A stretch of 64,000 bases of DNA from Saprospiraceae bacterium (GCA_016714445.1 JADJNF010000007.1:248001-312000); one strand, 5' to 3'. Positions 7,981-15,448 are shown, numbered from the stretch's first letter. Translations and numbers: made by a program. The notes: generated from the letters alone by a model not told the origin.

Positions 7981-8448
7981 ATGGAATACTTAGTAAAGGA
8001 CAAAAAACTCGAATTAAAATATCAACCAGGCAAAGGTGCTTGGACTTACCATATCCAAATTCCAAACACGAAACACATAGTTGGGAAATGGGGATCAATG
8101 AAAGTTTCAGGCACAATTGACAACTATAAAATAGAAAGTATAAACCTAGCCAAATTAGGAGATCATGACAAACTAATTTCTATTAATGATAAAATCAGAA
8201 AAGCAATTAACAAAAGCGGTGGCGACAATGTAACGGTGACTCTTTATTTGTTGACATCAAAAGAGCACCTAGCAAAGAAAGAAGTTTTAGAGACATTCGA
8301 AGACTCAGGGGTATTAAATGCGTTTAATAACCTGACGGAAGACGATCGGAATGAAATGATTGGAAAAATCACTTCTTTAAAATCTGAAGACGAGCAAGTA
8401 AAAATGATTTTGAAATACATTAACCAACTAAATAAAAATAATGATTAA
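7981..8448 (+). CDS. DUF1905 / YdeI-like protein
   Basis: 155 aa. The N-terminal about 95 residues match the DUF1905 beta-barrel (GAWTYHIQIP, GKWGSMKVSGTID, VTVTLYLL). The C-terminal part, FNNLTEDDRNEMIGKITSLK, resembles the short YdeI/OmpD-associated helical tail. Such proteins are cytoplasmic, usually single-gene units, and some protect against bacteriocins; the biochemical role is unknown. It overlaps the next gene by eight bases, so both are probably co-expressed. Together they form a two-gene cassette between two copies of a 53-bp repeat. Confidence 0.75.
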   Translation: MEYLVKDKKLELKYQPGKGAWTYHIQIPNTKHIVGKWGSMKVSGTIDNYKIESINLAKLGDHDKLISINDKIRKAINKSGGDNVTVTLYLLTSKEHLAKKEVLETFEDSGVLNAFNNLTEDDRNEMIGKITSLKSEDEQVKMILKYINQLNKNND

Positions 8449-9118
8449 GCAGACATCTCTTGACTTCCTTTCAAAACTCAAACTAAACAATTCAAGGGAA
8501 TGGTTTGAACAAAATAGAGACTTGTACGAAAATTACAAAAGCGACATACTTCAATTAACTGAAAATCTTTTGAAAGAATTATCAAAGATTGACCAATCAA
8601 TTTTACAAGCCAACTTAGACCCTAAAAAATGCTTGACGAGAGTAAACCGAGATTTAAGATTTTCAAAAGATAAGACACCTTATAAAAATTATGTCTTAGT
8701 GGTTTTTAATAAGAATTATCCACAACCAAACAAAGCAGGATATTTTATTCATATAGAACCAGGCAATTGTTCAGTTGGTGGTGGAGTTTGGCAGACAACA
8801 CCTGAATATTTAAAGAAAATTCGTCAAGAGATTGACTACTCATTTAGTGACTTAAATAAAATCATTACTGCCCCTGAATTTCAAAAAACCTTCCCAAACG
8901 GAATACAAGGTGTTGGAAAACTTAAAAAAATTCCAGACGGCTATGACGAAACTAATCCAGCAAGTGAACTTTTGAAAATGAAAGGATTTTGTACACAAGA
9001 ACCGCTCAATGACAAGTTCATGATAAGTAAAGACTGTATTAAAACCATAATTGACTATTTTGAAACAACTAAACCACTCATTGACTACATCAACAAAGCA
9101 ATTGAGTATGACGAATAA
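8441..9118 (+). CDS. DUF2461 domain-containing protein
   Basis: 225-aa cytoplasmic protein covering the full DUF2461 fold (TIGR02453 type). Recognisable blocks are FLSKLKLNNSREWFEQNR near the N-terminus, TRVNRDLRFSKDKTPYKN, and the mid-protein GYFIHIEPGNCSVGGGVWQ. The family is widespread in Bacteroidota and its function is unknown. Its ATG lies inside the end of the DUF1905 gene. Base use is AT-rich like its partner and unlike the C-rich DNA on either side, consistent with arrival as a unit. Confidence 0.85.
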   Translation: MIKQTSLDFLSKLKLNNSREWFEQNRDLYENYKSDILQLTENLLKELSKIDQSILQANLDPKKCLTRVNRDLRFSKDKTPYKNYVLVVFNKNYPQPNKAGYFIHIEPGNCSVGGGVWQTTPEYLKKIRQEIDYSFSDLNKIITAPEFQKTFPNGIQGVGKLKKIPDGYDETNPASELLKMKGFCTQEPLNDKFMISKDCIKTIIDYFETTKPLIDYINKAIEYDE

Positions 9119-9292
9119 AAGCCCATTCGCTAACATTAAGCCGTTTTGCAAAATCAGGGTTTTTGTGATTCTATCAAAGTGAAGTGCAAAATTCAAGCTT
9201 TGTGAATCAAATGAAGTTTAGTGCTTAAAATCCCAGCCTTCACCAAGAGCCAAAACCGGTATAGGTTAAATATTTTCCACTTTTTAGTTAAC
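9119..9292. repeat. Imperfect palindrome downstream of the cassette
   Basis: Non-coding. CCGTTTTG (9141-9148) can pair with CAAAACCGG (9251-9259), and GGGTTTT-type bases near 9157 with AAAATCCC (9227-9234). Inside, a block beginning TGTGATTC is followed by a similar block beginning TGTGAATC. The overall shape, an irregular stem of about 120 bases after a cassette, recalls recombination sites of gene cassettes, and GTTAAAT at 9265-9271 fits GTTRRRY. The matching left core is not convincing. Confidence 0.4.
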
Positions 9293-9453
9293 AAAAAAAA
9301 ACCGATCAGCAAATTTAATGCTCTTCTGGCTTAGTAAAGATCAAGCCCGGTGGGTTTCGGCTAATAATTTCTAACTCAAATGCTTGCCAAAAATTATTAT
9401 CCGAAAATCTTGACAAAGCCGCCACCCCACATTTTTGCTGCTTATCGGTTTTT
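9293..9453 (+). repeat. Inverted-repeat element of about 160 bp (right copy of the 53-bp repeat)
   Basis: The left 53 bases repeat 7586-7638. The ends are inverted repeats: AAAAACCGAT.CAGCAAA (9296-9313) against TTTGCTGCTTATCGGTTTTT (9434-9453). An inner stem pairs 9355-9370 with 9391-9406, 15 of 16 bases. It has no coding capacity and looks like a miniature inverted-repeat element or a folded recombination site. Confidence 0.7.
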
Positions 9454-9460
9454 ATTTATG

Positions 9461-9486
9461 GTATCCTGTGTTTGGGACACGGATAC
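9461..9486 (-). terminator. Hairpin abutting the stop of the 62-aa gene
   Basis: GTATCC-(T)-GTGT pairs with ACAC-GGATAC around a five-base loop, a ten-pair stem with one bulge, ending one base from the stop codon at 9488-9490. There is no strong T-run on the minus strand, so termination is likely but not certain. Confidence 0.5.
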
Positions 9487-9487
9487 A

Positions 9488-9676
9488 CTAATAATCACCT
9501 GAGCGATGTCTATGGGAATACTTTTCCCGGATTTCCTTTTCCAGAGTCTCATATTCTTCTTCTGTCATACTGCTGTTGTGGAAAGCCTTCATTTTCAGAA
9601 GCATGATTTCCTGCTGTATGAGCAAATCATCATCAGGAGAAAAATCTGATTGGTCATCACTGTGGTCCATAATCAC
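9488..9676 (-). CDS. Small acidic hypothetical protein
   Basis: 62 aa with an acidic start (DHSDDQSDFSPDDD), then an amphipathic helix LLIQQEIMLLKMKAF and the motif MTEEEYETLEKEIREKY. The second half resembles the short helical tails of small regulatory proteins but I cannot name a family. Either of the first two methionines could be the start. A hairpin follows the stop directly, which supports it as a real gene. Confidence 0.5.
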   Translation of the reverse strand: MIMDHSDDQSDFSPDDDLLIQQEIMLLKMKAFHNSSMTEEEYETLEKEIREKYSHRHRSGDY

Positions 9677-9797
9677 TACTATTTAGGTTCTGCAAATCTA
9701 CATAAAAAAACCTTCCAAATATCCACATTCACAAATCTGCAACTAACCAAATCCACATTTTTTTTTACCCCACATACAGGCACAAAGGTAGCTTCGG

Positions 9798-9875
9798 GTC
9801 TGTTATATGCAAGGTCTGCTAACCACTCATCCTACGCTTGCGCCTTTCAGGCGTTCCACCTTGCATAAATCAGAC
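9798..9875. repeat. Long inverted repeat with nested hairpin
   Basis: GTCTGTTATATGCAAGGT (9798-9815) pairs with ACCTTGCATAAATCAGAC (9858-9875), 16 of 18 bases, the inner ten perfect. The loop contains a second small stem CGCC/GGCG (9841-9853). It lies in C-rich DNA upstream of the two paralogous small genes and shares ACCTTGCA with the C-rich block near 5365 and 5975. Bases 9677-9797 and 9876-9951 show no gene. Confidence 0.65.
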
Positions 9876-9951
9876 ACCTTACGCTGGCACTGCACCTGTT
9901 AGTGTGGCTGAGTGAGCTGCACCTCTTTTATTCATTTTATATTTTATTATC

Positions 9952-10260
9952 ATGGCTACTATATCATTAGCCTTTCATCCGGGTCAGCTGGTCCAGACTT
10001 CGAGCATATTTGATGCATCCTGCGAGCACCAGCCTTTCTTTGCTTTTATTCGTTCTTGTATCGCTCGTCATCTCCGTGGTGATTGGGGAGATTGCAGTGA
10101 GCAGGATCAGGCCAGTAATGAGATTGCCCTCCAGGGTGGCGGTCGGCTATTTTCTGTCTATGTCATTCCGCCCCAGCTTTTTCCTATGGAGAGCAAGATT
10201 TGGATCATCACTGAGTCATCCAGAGAGTACACTACGGTATTATTCCCTTCAGAGTATTAG
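9952..10260 (+). CDS. Small conserved Bacteroidota protein, paralogue 1
   Basis: 102-aa protein of a family I know only as uncharacterised. Its C-terminal half has the signature GDWGDCSEQDQASNEIAL, a basic strand GGRLFSVY, and KIWIITESSREYTTVLFPSEY at the end. It is cytoplasmic with no signal peptide. A paralogue follows 70 bases later and both are trailed by nearly the same hairpin, indicating a tandem duplication of gene plus terminator. Codon use is C-rich, unlike the cassette at 8 kb. Confidence 0.8.
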   Translation: MATISLAFHPGQLVQTSSIFDASCEHQPFFAFIRSCIARHLRGDWGDCSEQDQASNEIALQGGGRLFSVYVIPPQLFPMESKIWIITESSREYTTVLFPSEY

Positions 10261-10273
10261 TCTCTGATTGGTT

Positions 10274-10302
10274 AGCCTTGGTCTTTGACCAGGGCTATTT
10301 TA
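10274..10302 (+). terminator. Rho-independent terminator after paralogue 1
   Basis: AGCCTTGGTC (10274-10283) pairs with GACCAGGGCT (10287-10296) with one G-T wobble around a TTT loop, then ATTTTATT. It closely matches the hairpin at 10673-10703. Confidence 0.75.
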
Positions 10303-10330
10303 TTCATCTTATTTTTTAACTTTTTAATTT

Positions 10331-10663
10331 ATGCTTATGAGAGCTTCGTTAGTTTTACCATCACTTCCTTTTGATCCCGGCACAGTCGTATTCAGTCCGG
10401 GCATCACATCAGCACTTAAGTCTTCCTTGTCACTCAGGCAGATTATGGATCACTTTCTGGAGTGCCATTTGGCCACGGATTTCGGCATTGTATCCAGAGC
10501 CATGAGATTTAATAATGTTTTAGCTGCATTGCTGGAGACTGGCCATCTCACATCCAGATATTACCTCCATCATCATATTTGTCCACCTGAGACAGGTCTT
10601 ATTATTACTACACATCTGGATGAGCGTACTACCACCATCCGCTTTGCTTCTGAGCAGGAGTAG
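10331..10663 (+). CDS. Small conserved Bacteroidota protein, paralogue 2
   Basis: 110 aa. It aligns with the preceding gene: PFDPGTVVFSPGI against the start, a diverged middle (ECHLATDFGIVSRAMRFNN), and GLIITTHLDERTTTIRFASE in place of the WIITESS...TTVLFPSEY end. The middle Asp/Gly-rich signature of paralogue 1 is largely lost, so the copies have diverged and may do different jobs. The start may be ATG 10331 or 10337. Function unknown. Confidence 0.75.
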   Translation: MLMRASLVLPSLPFDPGTVVFSPGITSALKSSLSLRQIMDHFLECHLATDFGIVSRAMRFNNVLAALLETGHLTSRYYLHHHICPPETGLIITTHLDERTTTIRFASEQE

Positions 10664-10672
10664 TCTTATATA

Positions 10673-10708
10673 GATAGCCGTGGTCTATTTGACCAGGGCT
10701 ATCTTTTT
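10673..10708 (+). terminator. Rho-independent terminator after paralogue 2
   Basis: GATAGCCGTGGTC (10673-10685) pairs with GACCAGGGCTATC (10691-10703) with one mismatch, followed by six T. The stem is a near copy of the terminator after paralogue 1. Confidence 0.8.
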
Positions 10709-10811
10709 TAATGGTATTGCAATTTCAAATTGCAATCTCAATAAACGAAAAAAGGCCCCGAACCAGCGTCCGGAGCCTAACCCATGCAAACAACCAAAAC
10801 TTAATCTCAAC

Positions 10812-10997
10812 CTACTCCTTAGGCTTTTCCGGTGGCCACAACCGATGTAATCCTTTCGATACCCCAAAACTCACCATCGCTCCCACACATGCCAGGATTC
10901 CGGTCTTAAGTATATCACTGCCATCGACAATACCAATGAAAGCAATCACGGTACCACCGAGTGTACCCATGGCCTGATCACTATGGTGAATTCCCAT
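10812..10997 (-). CDS. Small holin-like membrane protein
   Basis: 61 aa from ATG 10997, chosen because a strong AAGGAGG-type ribosome site lies just upstream, unusual for this genome. The protein has two hydrophobic stretches, GTLGGTVIAFIGIV and ILKTGILACVGAMVSFGVS, separated by the polar turn DGSD, and a short charged tail PPEKPKE. Size and hairpin topology resemble phage holins or small channel-forming peptides, but sequence alone does not prove this. Its start overlaps the preceding gene by 17 bases, and it is the last gene of the four-gene operon. Confidence 0.6.
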   Translation of the reverse strand: MGIHHSDQAMGTLGGTVIAFIGIVDGSDILKTGILACVGAMVSFGVSKGLHRLWPPEKPKE

Positions 10998-11241
10998 CGA
11001 TACCTCCTTCTCCCTTTTGCCCGATGACATCATCTCCAATGTTGGTAAACTGACTTACAGCTGTGGCCACACCACCAGCTGTCACTAGGTACCCACCAAT
11101 AGTCACCACTGCTGCAGGAAGCGACACCGGAGCAGTCAGCAACACAGTACCCACACCTGCCATGATCAACCCAATATTTCGCAACACCTTAAAAAACTTT
11201 GGCGTCGGTGCCTTTGCCCTATCTATGATTTTACTCATCAC
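10981..11241 (-). CDS. Small two-helix membrane protein
   Basis: 86 aa with a basic N-terminus (KIIDRAKAPTPKFFKVLRN) and two Gly/Ala/Val-rich membrane helices, GLIMAGVGTVLLTAPV and AVVTIGGYLVTAGGVATAV, then a soluble tail QFTNIGDDVIGQKGEGG. No signal peptide is evident. Its ATG overlaps the stop of the DUF5675 gene (ATGA), so translation is coupled. Family and function unknown; the context with a second small membrane protein and a DUF5675 protein suggests an envelope-acting module. Confidence 0.65.
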   Translation of the reverse strand: MMSKIIDRAKAPTPKFFKVLRNIGLIMAGVGTVLLTAPVSLPAAVVTIGGYLVTAGGVATAVSQFTNIGDDVIGQKGEGGIDGNSP

Positions 11242-11633
11242 TTTTTACTTTTAATTTCAATAAAATGATCCTTCTCTCCACTTATCTTTAGATTCTCAAT
11301 GATATAATTTAATGCCAGTCTGGAATGCAAACCCTTCCCATTCCCACTCAAAGAGAACACCGGAGCTATACAGCCCCGGAGTTCCTTCTGAGCATCATTG
11401 GCCACATGTACCAGGATACCGGATCTGCCCTTCACATTATTCACCAGCAGGCACTCGCCAAATTTCGGATGCTGAATGATGGCCATTGGATAAACACCTT
11501 CCGGCACACACGATACATTCCGCTCATTATTGGCCCATCTCAATTCAATACTCCGACACAGCAAAATACCTTTGATAAAAATCAACCCATCTGTCCAGCC
11601 ATCCTGATACAACCTTTGAAGCTCAATTACCAT
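11238..11633 (-). CDS. DUF5675 family protein
   Basis: 131 aa with the family landmarks IELRWANNERNVSCVPEGVYPM, GRSGILVHVANDAQKELRGCIAP and GNGKGLHSRLAL. The conserved His and Cys of HVAN and RGCIAP are spaced as in L,D-transpeptidase-like folds, and DUF5675 proteins occur in phage and integrated elements, so action on peptidoglycan is possible; this is inference. It lies 32 bases after the 250-aa gene and overlaps the next gene by four bases. Confidence 0.8.
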   Translation of the reverse strand: MVIELQRLYQDGWTDGLIFIKGILLCRSIELRWANNERNVSCVPEGVYPMAIIQHPKFGECLLVNNVKGRSGILVHVANDAQKELRGCIAPVFSLSGNGKGLHSRLALNYIIENLKISGEKDHFIEIKSKK

Positions 11634-11665
11634 CTCAAATCTTTAGAAATTACTCCATCTTAGTC

Positions 11666-12418
11666 TTACACCACTTCGATAACCGCAAGTGAGTTATATC
11701 CGCCATTCTTGAGAGAATACTGGATACCATTCACTTCCTGAAAAAATTCGATCAGCAATACAAACACATGGATTCCTGTGGCAAGAGTTGGCGCAGCTGC
11801 ATGTGTGAGATTCACCGTTGCTGCAGTACCATTTGCAGGAAGGTTGACCGTATTGCTTAATGACGTCTCAAACTCTCCGGTACCAAAATCAACCTTTGCC
11901 CATCCACTGGTGATACTCATGTGCGTAGATCCGGGAGCAACAGCCACATCCATAATGGGTACCAAATCAACGATATCCAAAGCTCCGGTAGTGGTATTCA
12001 GCGCATAAGGCTTAAAAAGAATGCCACTTAATACCGATTTGATGTTGAAGTTGAAACCCTTCAGCACTGCTTTTCCTTCCGGAAGGTCAAAGCCTTCATG
12101 AACGTGTCTTTCTCCACGGGCATTGGCAGCATCCAGATTTTTCACATCTGTCATCACCTTTGTCAATCGTGAAGTCACCAGCTTATCACTGGCTGTCATC
12201 ATCAGATTACGAAATGCAGTTCTCAACTGCTTGCCGGCAGTTGCCGACATACCAAATTCGGAGCCATTCTCTCTGGTCCTTTGGAATGCCGGATCATTCG
12301 CGATGCGATCCCCGGATATTCCTCCCTTGGTTTTAACCAGATAATTTCCATCTGATTTGTAAAATGTGAGTTCATCAAGCGTTCCCTCAATTTTCAAATA
12401 ACTCTTCTGTCTAGCCAT
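11666..12418 (-). CDS. Conserved 250-aa Bacteroidota protein, first gene of a mobile-element operon
   Basis: The protein begins MARQKSYLKIEGTLDELTFY and has a strongly conserved-looking N-terminal part: GGISGDRIANDPAFQRTREN, EFGMSATAGKQLRTAFR, then KLVTSRLTKVM. The C-terminal 130 residues are beta-rich and Thr/Ala-rich, ending LKNGGYNSLAVIEVV, and look like a shell or fibre fold. There is no signal peptide. I know this as an uncharacterised Bacteroidota family that often travels with DUF5675 proteins. It is the first gene of a four-gene operon under a good promoter and might be a structural subunit. Confidence 0.75.
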   Translation of the reverse strand: MARQKSYLKIEGTLDELTFYKSDGNYLVKTKGGISGDRIANDPAFQRTRENGSEFGMSATAGKQLRTAFRNLMMTASDKLVTSRLTKVMTDVKNLDAANARGERHVHEGFDLPEGKAVLKGFNFNIKSVLSGILFKPYALNTTTGALDIVDLVPIMDVAVAPGSTHMSITSGWAKVDFGTGEFETSLSNTVNLPANGTAATVNLTHAAAPTLATGIHVFVLLIEFFQEVNGIQYSLKNGGYNSLAVIEVV

Positions 12419-12448
12419 ACGACTTGATTTTAAATGTTAAATAATACC

Positions 12449-12480
12449 CAAAGATAGTATCACATTTCCCACAAAATCAA
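12449..12480 (-). promoter_or_regulatory. Promoter of the 250-aa/DUF5675 operon
   Basis: On the minus strand TTG (12480-12478), 21 bases, TATCTTTG (12456-12449). Transcription would begin about 25 bases before ATG 12418. Confidence 0.65.
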
Positions 12481-12549
12481 CAAGGACGTGCTTGGAATGT
12501 CCTAAAGTGTTACATTTAGGTTCATTTATGTCATAATAATCTAACAAAT

Positions 12550-12583
12550 TTGAACTTATAATCCCACAATAGCATTAACTTTG
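12550..12583 (+). promoter_or_regulatory. Divergent promoter for the 65-aa gene
   Basis: TTG (12550-12552), 23 bases, TAACTTTG (12576-12583). It would give a leader of about 150 bases with a small TTGCC/GGCAA stem near 12657. It faces away from the operon promoter about 100 bases to its left. Confidence 0.45.
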
Positions 12584-12736
12584 AATAAATAAATTATATA
12601 TAATGAATATTTATCATATTTAAATGCTAATCCATTGGACGAGACACATTAATTTTTTGCCTATGGCAAAGCCAAGGGTAAAGTATGGGAAAGGTATGGA
12701 TAGTGTATCAGAATTGAATTTTAAAAAAAATCATCA

Positions 12737-12934
12737 ATGGAGCTTCAGAAAAGAATCATAATATACCCCAAAGATGTGGCTTTGATCACGGGAAGAAATG
12801 AAAGGTATGCACGGAAGGTTCTGTCTAAGGTGAGAATATATTTTGAAAAATCTTCCCATCATCCGGTAACTATCAAAGAGTATTGTGAATATTGCAAAAT
12901 CAGGATGGATGAAGTTGAGCCAATGCTACTTTGA
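12737..12934 (+). CDS. Small HTH/excisionase-like DNA-binding protein
   Basis: 65 aa, a family often seen beside integrases in Bacteroidota. The block IYPKDVALITGRNERYARKV reads as a helix-turn-helix, followed by VTIKEYCEYCKIRMDEV, a second helical pair. The layout resembles MerR/excisionase-type winged HTHs. It is transcribed away from the four-gene operon and its 3' end overlaps the convergent rteC gene by 35 bases. It could be the element's excisionase or the regulator of the divergent promoters; neither is shown. Confidence 0.7.
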   Translation: MELQKRIIIYPKDVALITGRNERYARKVLSKVRIYFEKSSHHPVTIKEYCEYCKIRMDEVEPMLL

Positions 12935-13748
12935 TCTTTTGGATGACCTCCAATTTATGCTTTCTGTTATCTAGGTTTTCATTTAGAATACTTACAACTA
13001 TTCGTAAAGTATCTACTAAGATAAGCAGTAGCTTTGAAGGATCATCTCTATTTTGAATATCAGAAAAAGTCCTGTAATGATTTCCCAGGTCTATATCAAA
13101 AGTACCTTCAAATGCTTTTACCAACATGTCCATTTCCTTGGATTCATGTTCAATCTTGCCGGCATAAGCCAGTACATAGATGAGTTCTACCAATTCTACT
13201 TTGGAACCTTTCCATTTTATTGTAGGGTAATCCTTGAGTTTTTCACTCAGCGGACGAGGATCCTTCTCGGAATACAAATACTTTTCGAGCATAAATGTCG
13301 CTGATATGACCGCAAATATATCCATTTTAGTTGAATTTCTATGGAAATACTCAGCATCTTTATTGGTTTCATTGGCTTTGAAATATCTATACATTTCTTT
13401 ATTCTCTTCTTGAAATGTACAAAGTTTATTCATTTCCTGTTGAAGAAATTCCATTTTAGTCTCTTTAAATCCAAAAGGTTCATCTAGGTACATATCATAC
13501 ACCCGATCTATAAAGATACCATACTTCATAAATTCAGGCTTCTCCATTTTGTAATACCGGATTTCTTCAGCCTGATCTTTAAAAATGTAAGTGCGCTCCA
13601 CTTCTAAAAGTTCTTCTGTGAGTTCATTGTGTTTTTGATGATGCTTTTTTAAATCCAAAGGTTTAATTTTCAATCCGTTGTCGATTGCTTCTTTAATTTT
13701 ATTAAACTTGGACATCACAAGAAGCAATCTTTTCCTCAGCATACTCAC
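12900..13748 (-). CDS. rteC: RteC-family mobilisation regulator
   Basis: 282 aa. The C-terminal half carries the RteC signature: WKGSKVELVELIYVLAYAGKI followed by FDIDLGNHYRTFSDIQNRDDPSKLL, and the YFHRNSTKMDIF region before it. In CTnDOT, RteC turns on the excision genes of the integrative conjugative element. Here it lies between the small HTH gene and the integrase, which fits control of excision. No signal peptide. An internal start at the twelfth codon (MSKFNKIKEA) is possible. No conjugation genes are visible in the window. Confidence 0.85.
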   Translation of the reverse strand: MSMLRKRLLLVMSKFNKIKEAIDNGLKIKPLDLKKHHQKHNELTEELLEVERTYIFKDQAEEIRYYKMEKPEFMKYGIFIDRVYDMYLDEPFGFKETKMEFLQQEMNKLCTFQEENKEMYRYFKANETNKDAEYFHRNSTKMDIFAVISATFMLEKYLYSEKDPRPLSEKLKDYPTIKWKGSKVELVELIYVLAYAGKIEHESKEMDMLVKAFEGTFDIDLGNHYRTFSDIQNRDDPSKLLLILVDTLRIVVSILNENLDNRKHKLEVIQKIKVALAQLHPS

Positions 13749-13904
13749 ACTAAGATTTAATACTTACGAACTGTCTTTTAAAAAATCTGGCAGGGGTTTT
13801 ATTTTAACGAAATATTAATAATTTTATGATGATTACCTTATAAATTTTTAAAAATATTTTGGGAGCCTACAAATAGATTATAGACTCCCGAATATGTACC
13901 CTGG

Positions 13905-15167
13905 TTATTTAGCTTCTTTTTGATCACCTGGAGCTTTTTTGTCAATTTTCTGATTCAGCATTTCCATTTCAGATGCAACCCTGGACTCAACTATTTTACC
14001 ATAAATCTGAGTAGTTTTGATACTACTGTGACCTAACATTTTGCTGGTAGCTTCCATACTGACACCATTGGCCAATAAAACGGTCGTGGCAAAAGTGTGT
14101 CTGGCAATGTGCATAGTTAATGGTTTTTTGATGTCACATATATCTGCAAGCTCTTTCAGATAGGCATTTAGTTTTTGATTGCTCTTCATGGGAAGCAGTT
14201 TCTTTTCGTTCACACACTTAGGGTGTTCCTTATACTTATCAATAATTTCCAGGGCTGTGTCCAGAAGTGGTACGTTTGCAACATTATCATTTTTTTGTCT
14301 GGAAGTGTATATCCATTTTCGGCCATTGATCCCGGTATCTATGTGATCATTAGTCAACTTTGCCGCGTCTTTATAAGCATATCCGGTGTGGCAACAGAAT
14401 ACAAAAATGTCCCTTACTTCAGCTAATCTCTCTATGGAAATTTCTTTAGTCATAATGCGATCTAATTCTGAAGCGGTCAGATACTCGCGTTTGGTTTCTT
14501 TAATTGGGCATTTGTAGTTCTGAAATAAATTGCGTTCTGTCCATTCATTATTGACTGCAAACTCGGCAACCCTTGATAAATACTGAAGGTATTTCACCAT
14601 GGTGTTCTGATGCAATTTCACTTCTGTTTTGAGATAGAATTCATATTCAACAATAAAGGAGTATTTTAAATGCACGAAGTAGACATCATCGACCTTGAAC
14701 TGTTTACTTATAAAATCTCCGATTCGATTTCGATATGCTGAATATCTGGCCCAGGTATCTTTATTCATTTCAATTCCAACAAGCTTCTTTGTGTTGGAAT
14801 TGTAAATGTCACAAACTTCCATGAGTTTTTTCTTACGGTCAATAGAAGTGGTTGTGAGTTTTTCACGAAGCATGTCTACAGTGATGTCAGTTTCGAAATG
14901 TTTCATTTCATTATAAACACGAATTGTGTCAAGCCGAATCTTTTCAAGCATTTCATTAAAAGAAGTGGCCTTTGCGGAATTTCCCTGGTATCTTCCATTC
15001 TTTTCATCCCATTGATCAGAAGAGCAGGTCTGGTTGATGGAAATCTTAGTTCTTTTTCCATCTAAGAACAAAAGTAGGTATATTGGGCCTATACCATTTT
15101 CAATTCTATCCTTACGTAGGACAAACGATATTTTTAAAAAATCTAACTTTTTCATGGCGCATAACAT
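13905..15167 (-). CDS. Tyrosine recombinase (integrase), IntDOT-like
   Basis: 420 aa with an N-terminal arm-binding domain (about 1-100), a SAM-like core-binding domain (about 115-215) and the catalytic domain. Visible catalytic motifs are HIARH (His-x-x-Arg), GHSSIKTTQIY (His and the Tyr nucleophile) and a lysine in the beta-hairpin region. The first catalytic Arg is absent: the box reads CCHTGYAYKDA, as in CTnDOT-type integrases, where activity does not need it. The start is probably the fifth codon (MKKLDF). Its gene is 280 bases from tRNA-Asp, suggesting the element integrates at or near that gene. Confidence 0.92.
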   Translation of the reverse strand: MLCAMKKLDFLKISFVLRKDRIENGIGPIYLLLFLDGKRTKISINQTCSSDQWDEKNGRYQGNSAKATSFNEMLEKIRLDTIRVYNEMKHFETDITVDMLREKLTTTSIDRKKKLMEVCDIYNSNTKKLVGIEMNKDTWARYSAYRNRIGDFISKQFKVDDVYFVHLKYSFIVEYEFYLKTEVKLHQNTMVKYLQYLSRVAEFAVNNEWTERNLFQNYKCPIKETKREYLTASELDRIMTKEISIERLAEVRDIFVFCCHTGYAYKDAAKLTNDHIDTGINGRKWIYTSRQKNDNVANVPLLDTALEIIDKYKEHPKCVNEKKLLPMKSNQKLNAYLKELADICDIKKPLTMHIARHTFATTVLLANGVSMEATSKMLGHSSIKTTQIYGKIVESRVASEMEMLNQKIDKKAPGDQKEAK

Positions 15168-15399
15168 GGTTTAAACGGTTAATAAATAATCCATGTTGCC
15201 TCAAGATTGCCAAAATTTTACAAAAAATTGTTCATTTATAATTAGTTCTAACATCTGTCCCCAAGAAATTGCAAAAATTGTCTGGGTACACTATGGGAAC
15301 ATATGTTAGTGATATGGGGTCGCTGTGGGGACAAATGATTTGAGTTATTTTTCAGTGGATTGAGTTATTGAAATTTCATAACTCCTTGAAAAACAGAAG

Positions 15400-15437
15400 C
15401 CAAACAAGAAATCTGAGCGATTTTAATCTTGTTTGGC
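15400..15437 (-). terminator. Terminator of tRNA-Asp
   Basis: GCCAAACAAG (15400-15409) and CTTGTTTGGC (15428-15437) form a perfect ten-base stem just downstream of the tRNA 3' end on the minus strand, followed by TTCTGTTTTTC. Confidence 0.75.
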
Positions 15438-15448
15438 ATCTTACTTTG

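Noticed and set aside
10711..10977. 88-codon plus-strand frame opposite the holin-like gene
   Set aside because: Antisense frame; the minus strand has overlapping genes with a strong ribosome site and matching operon structure.
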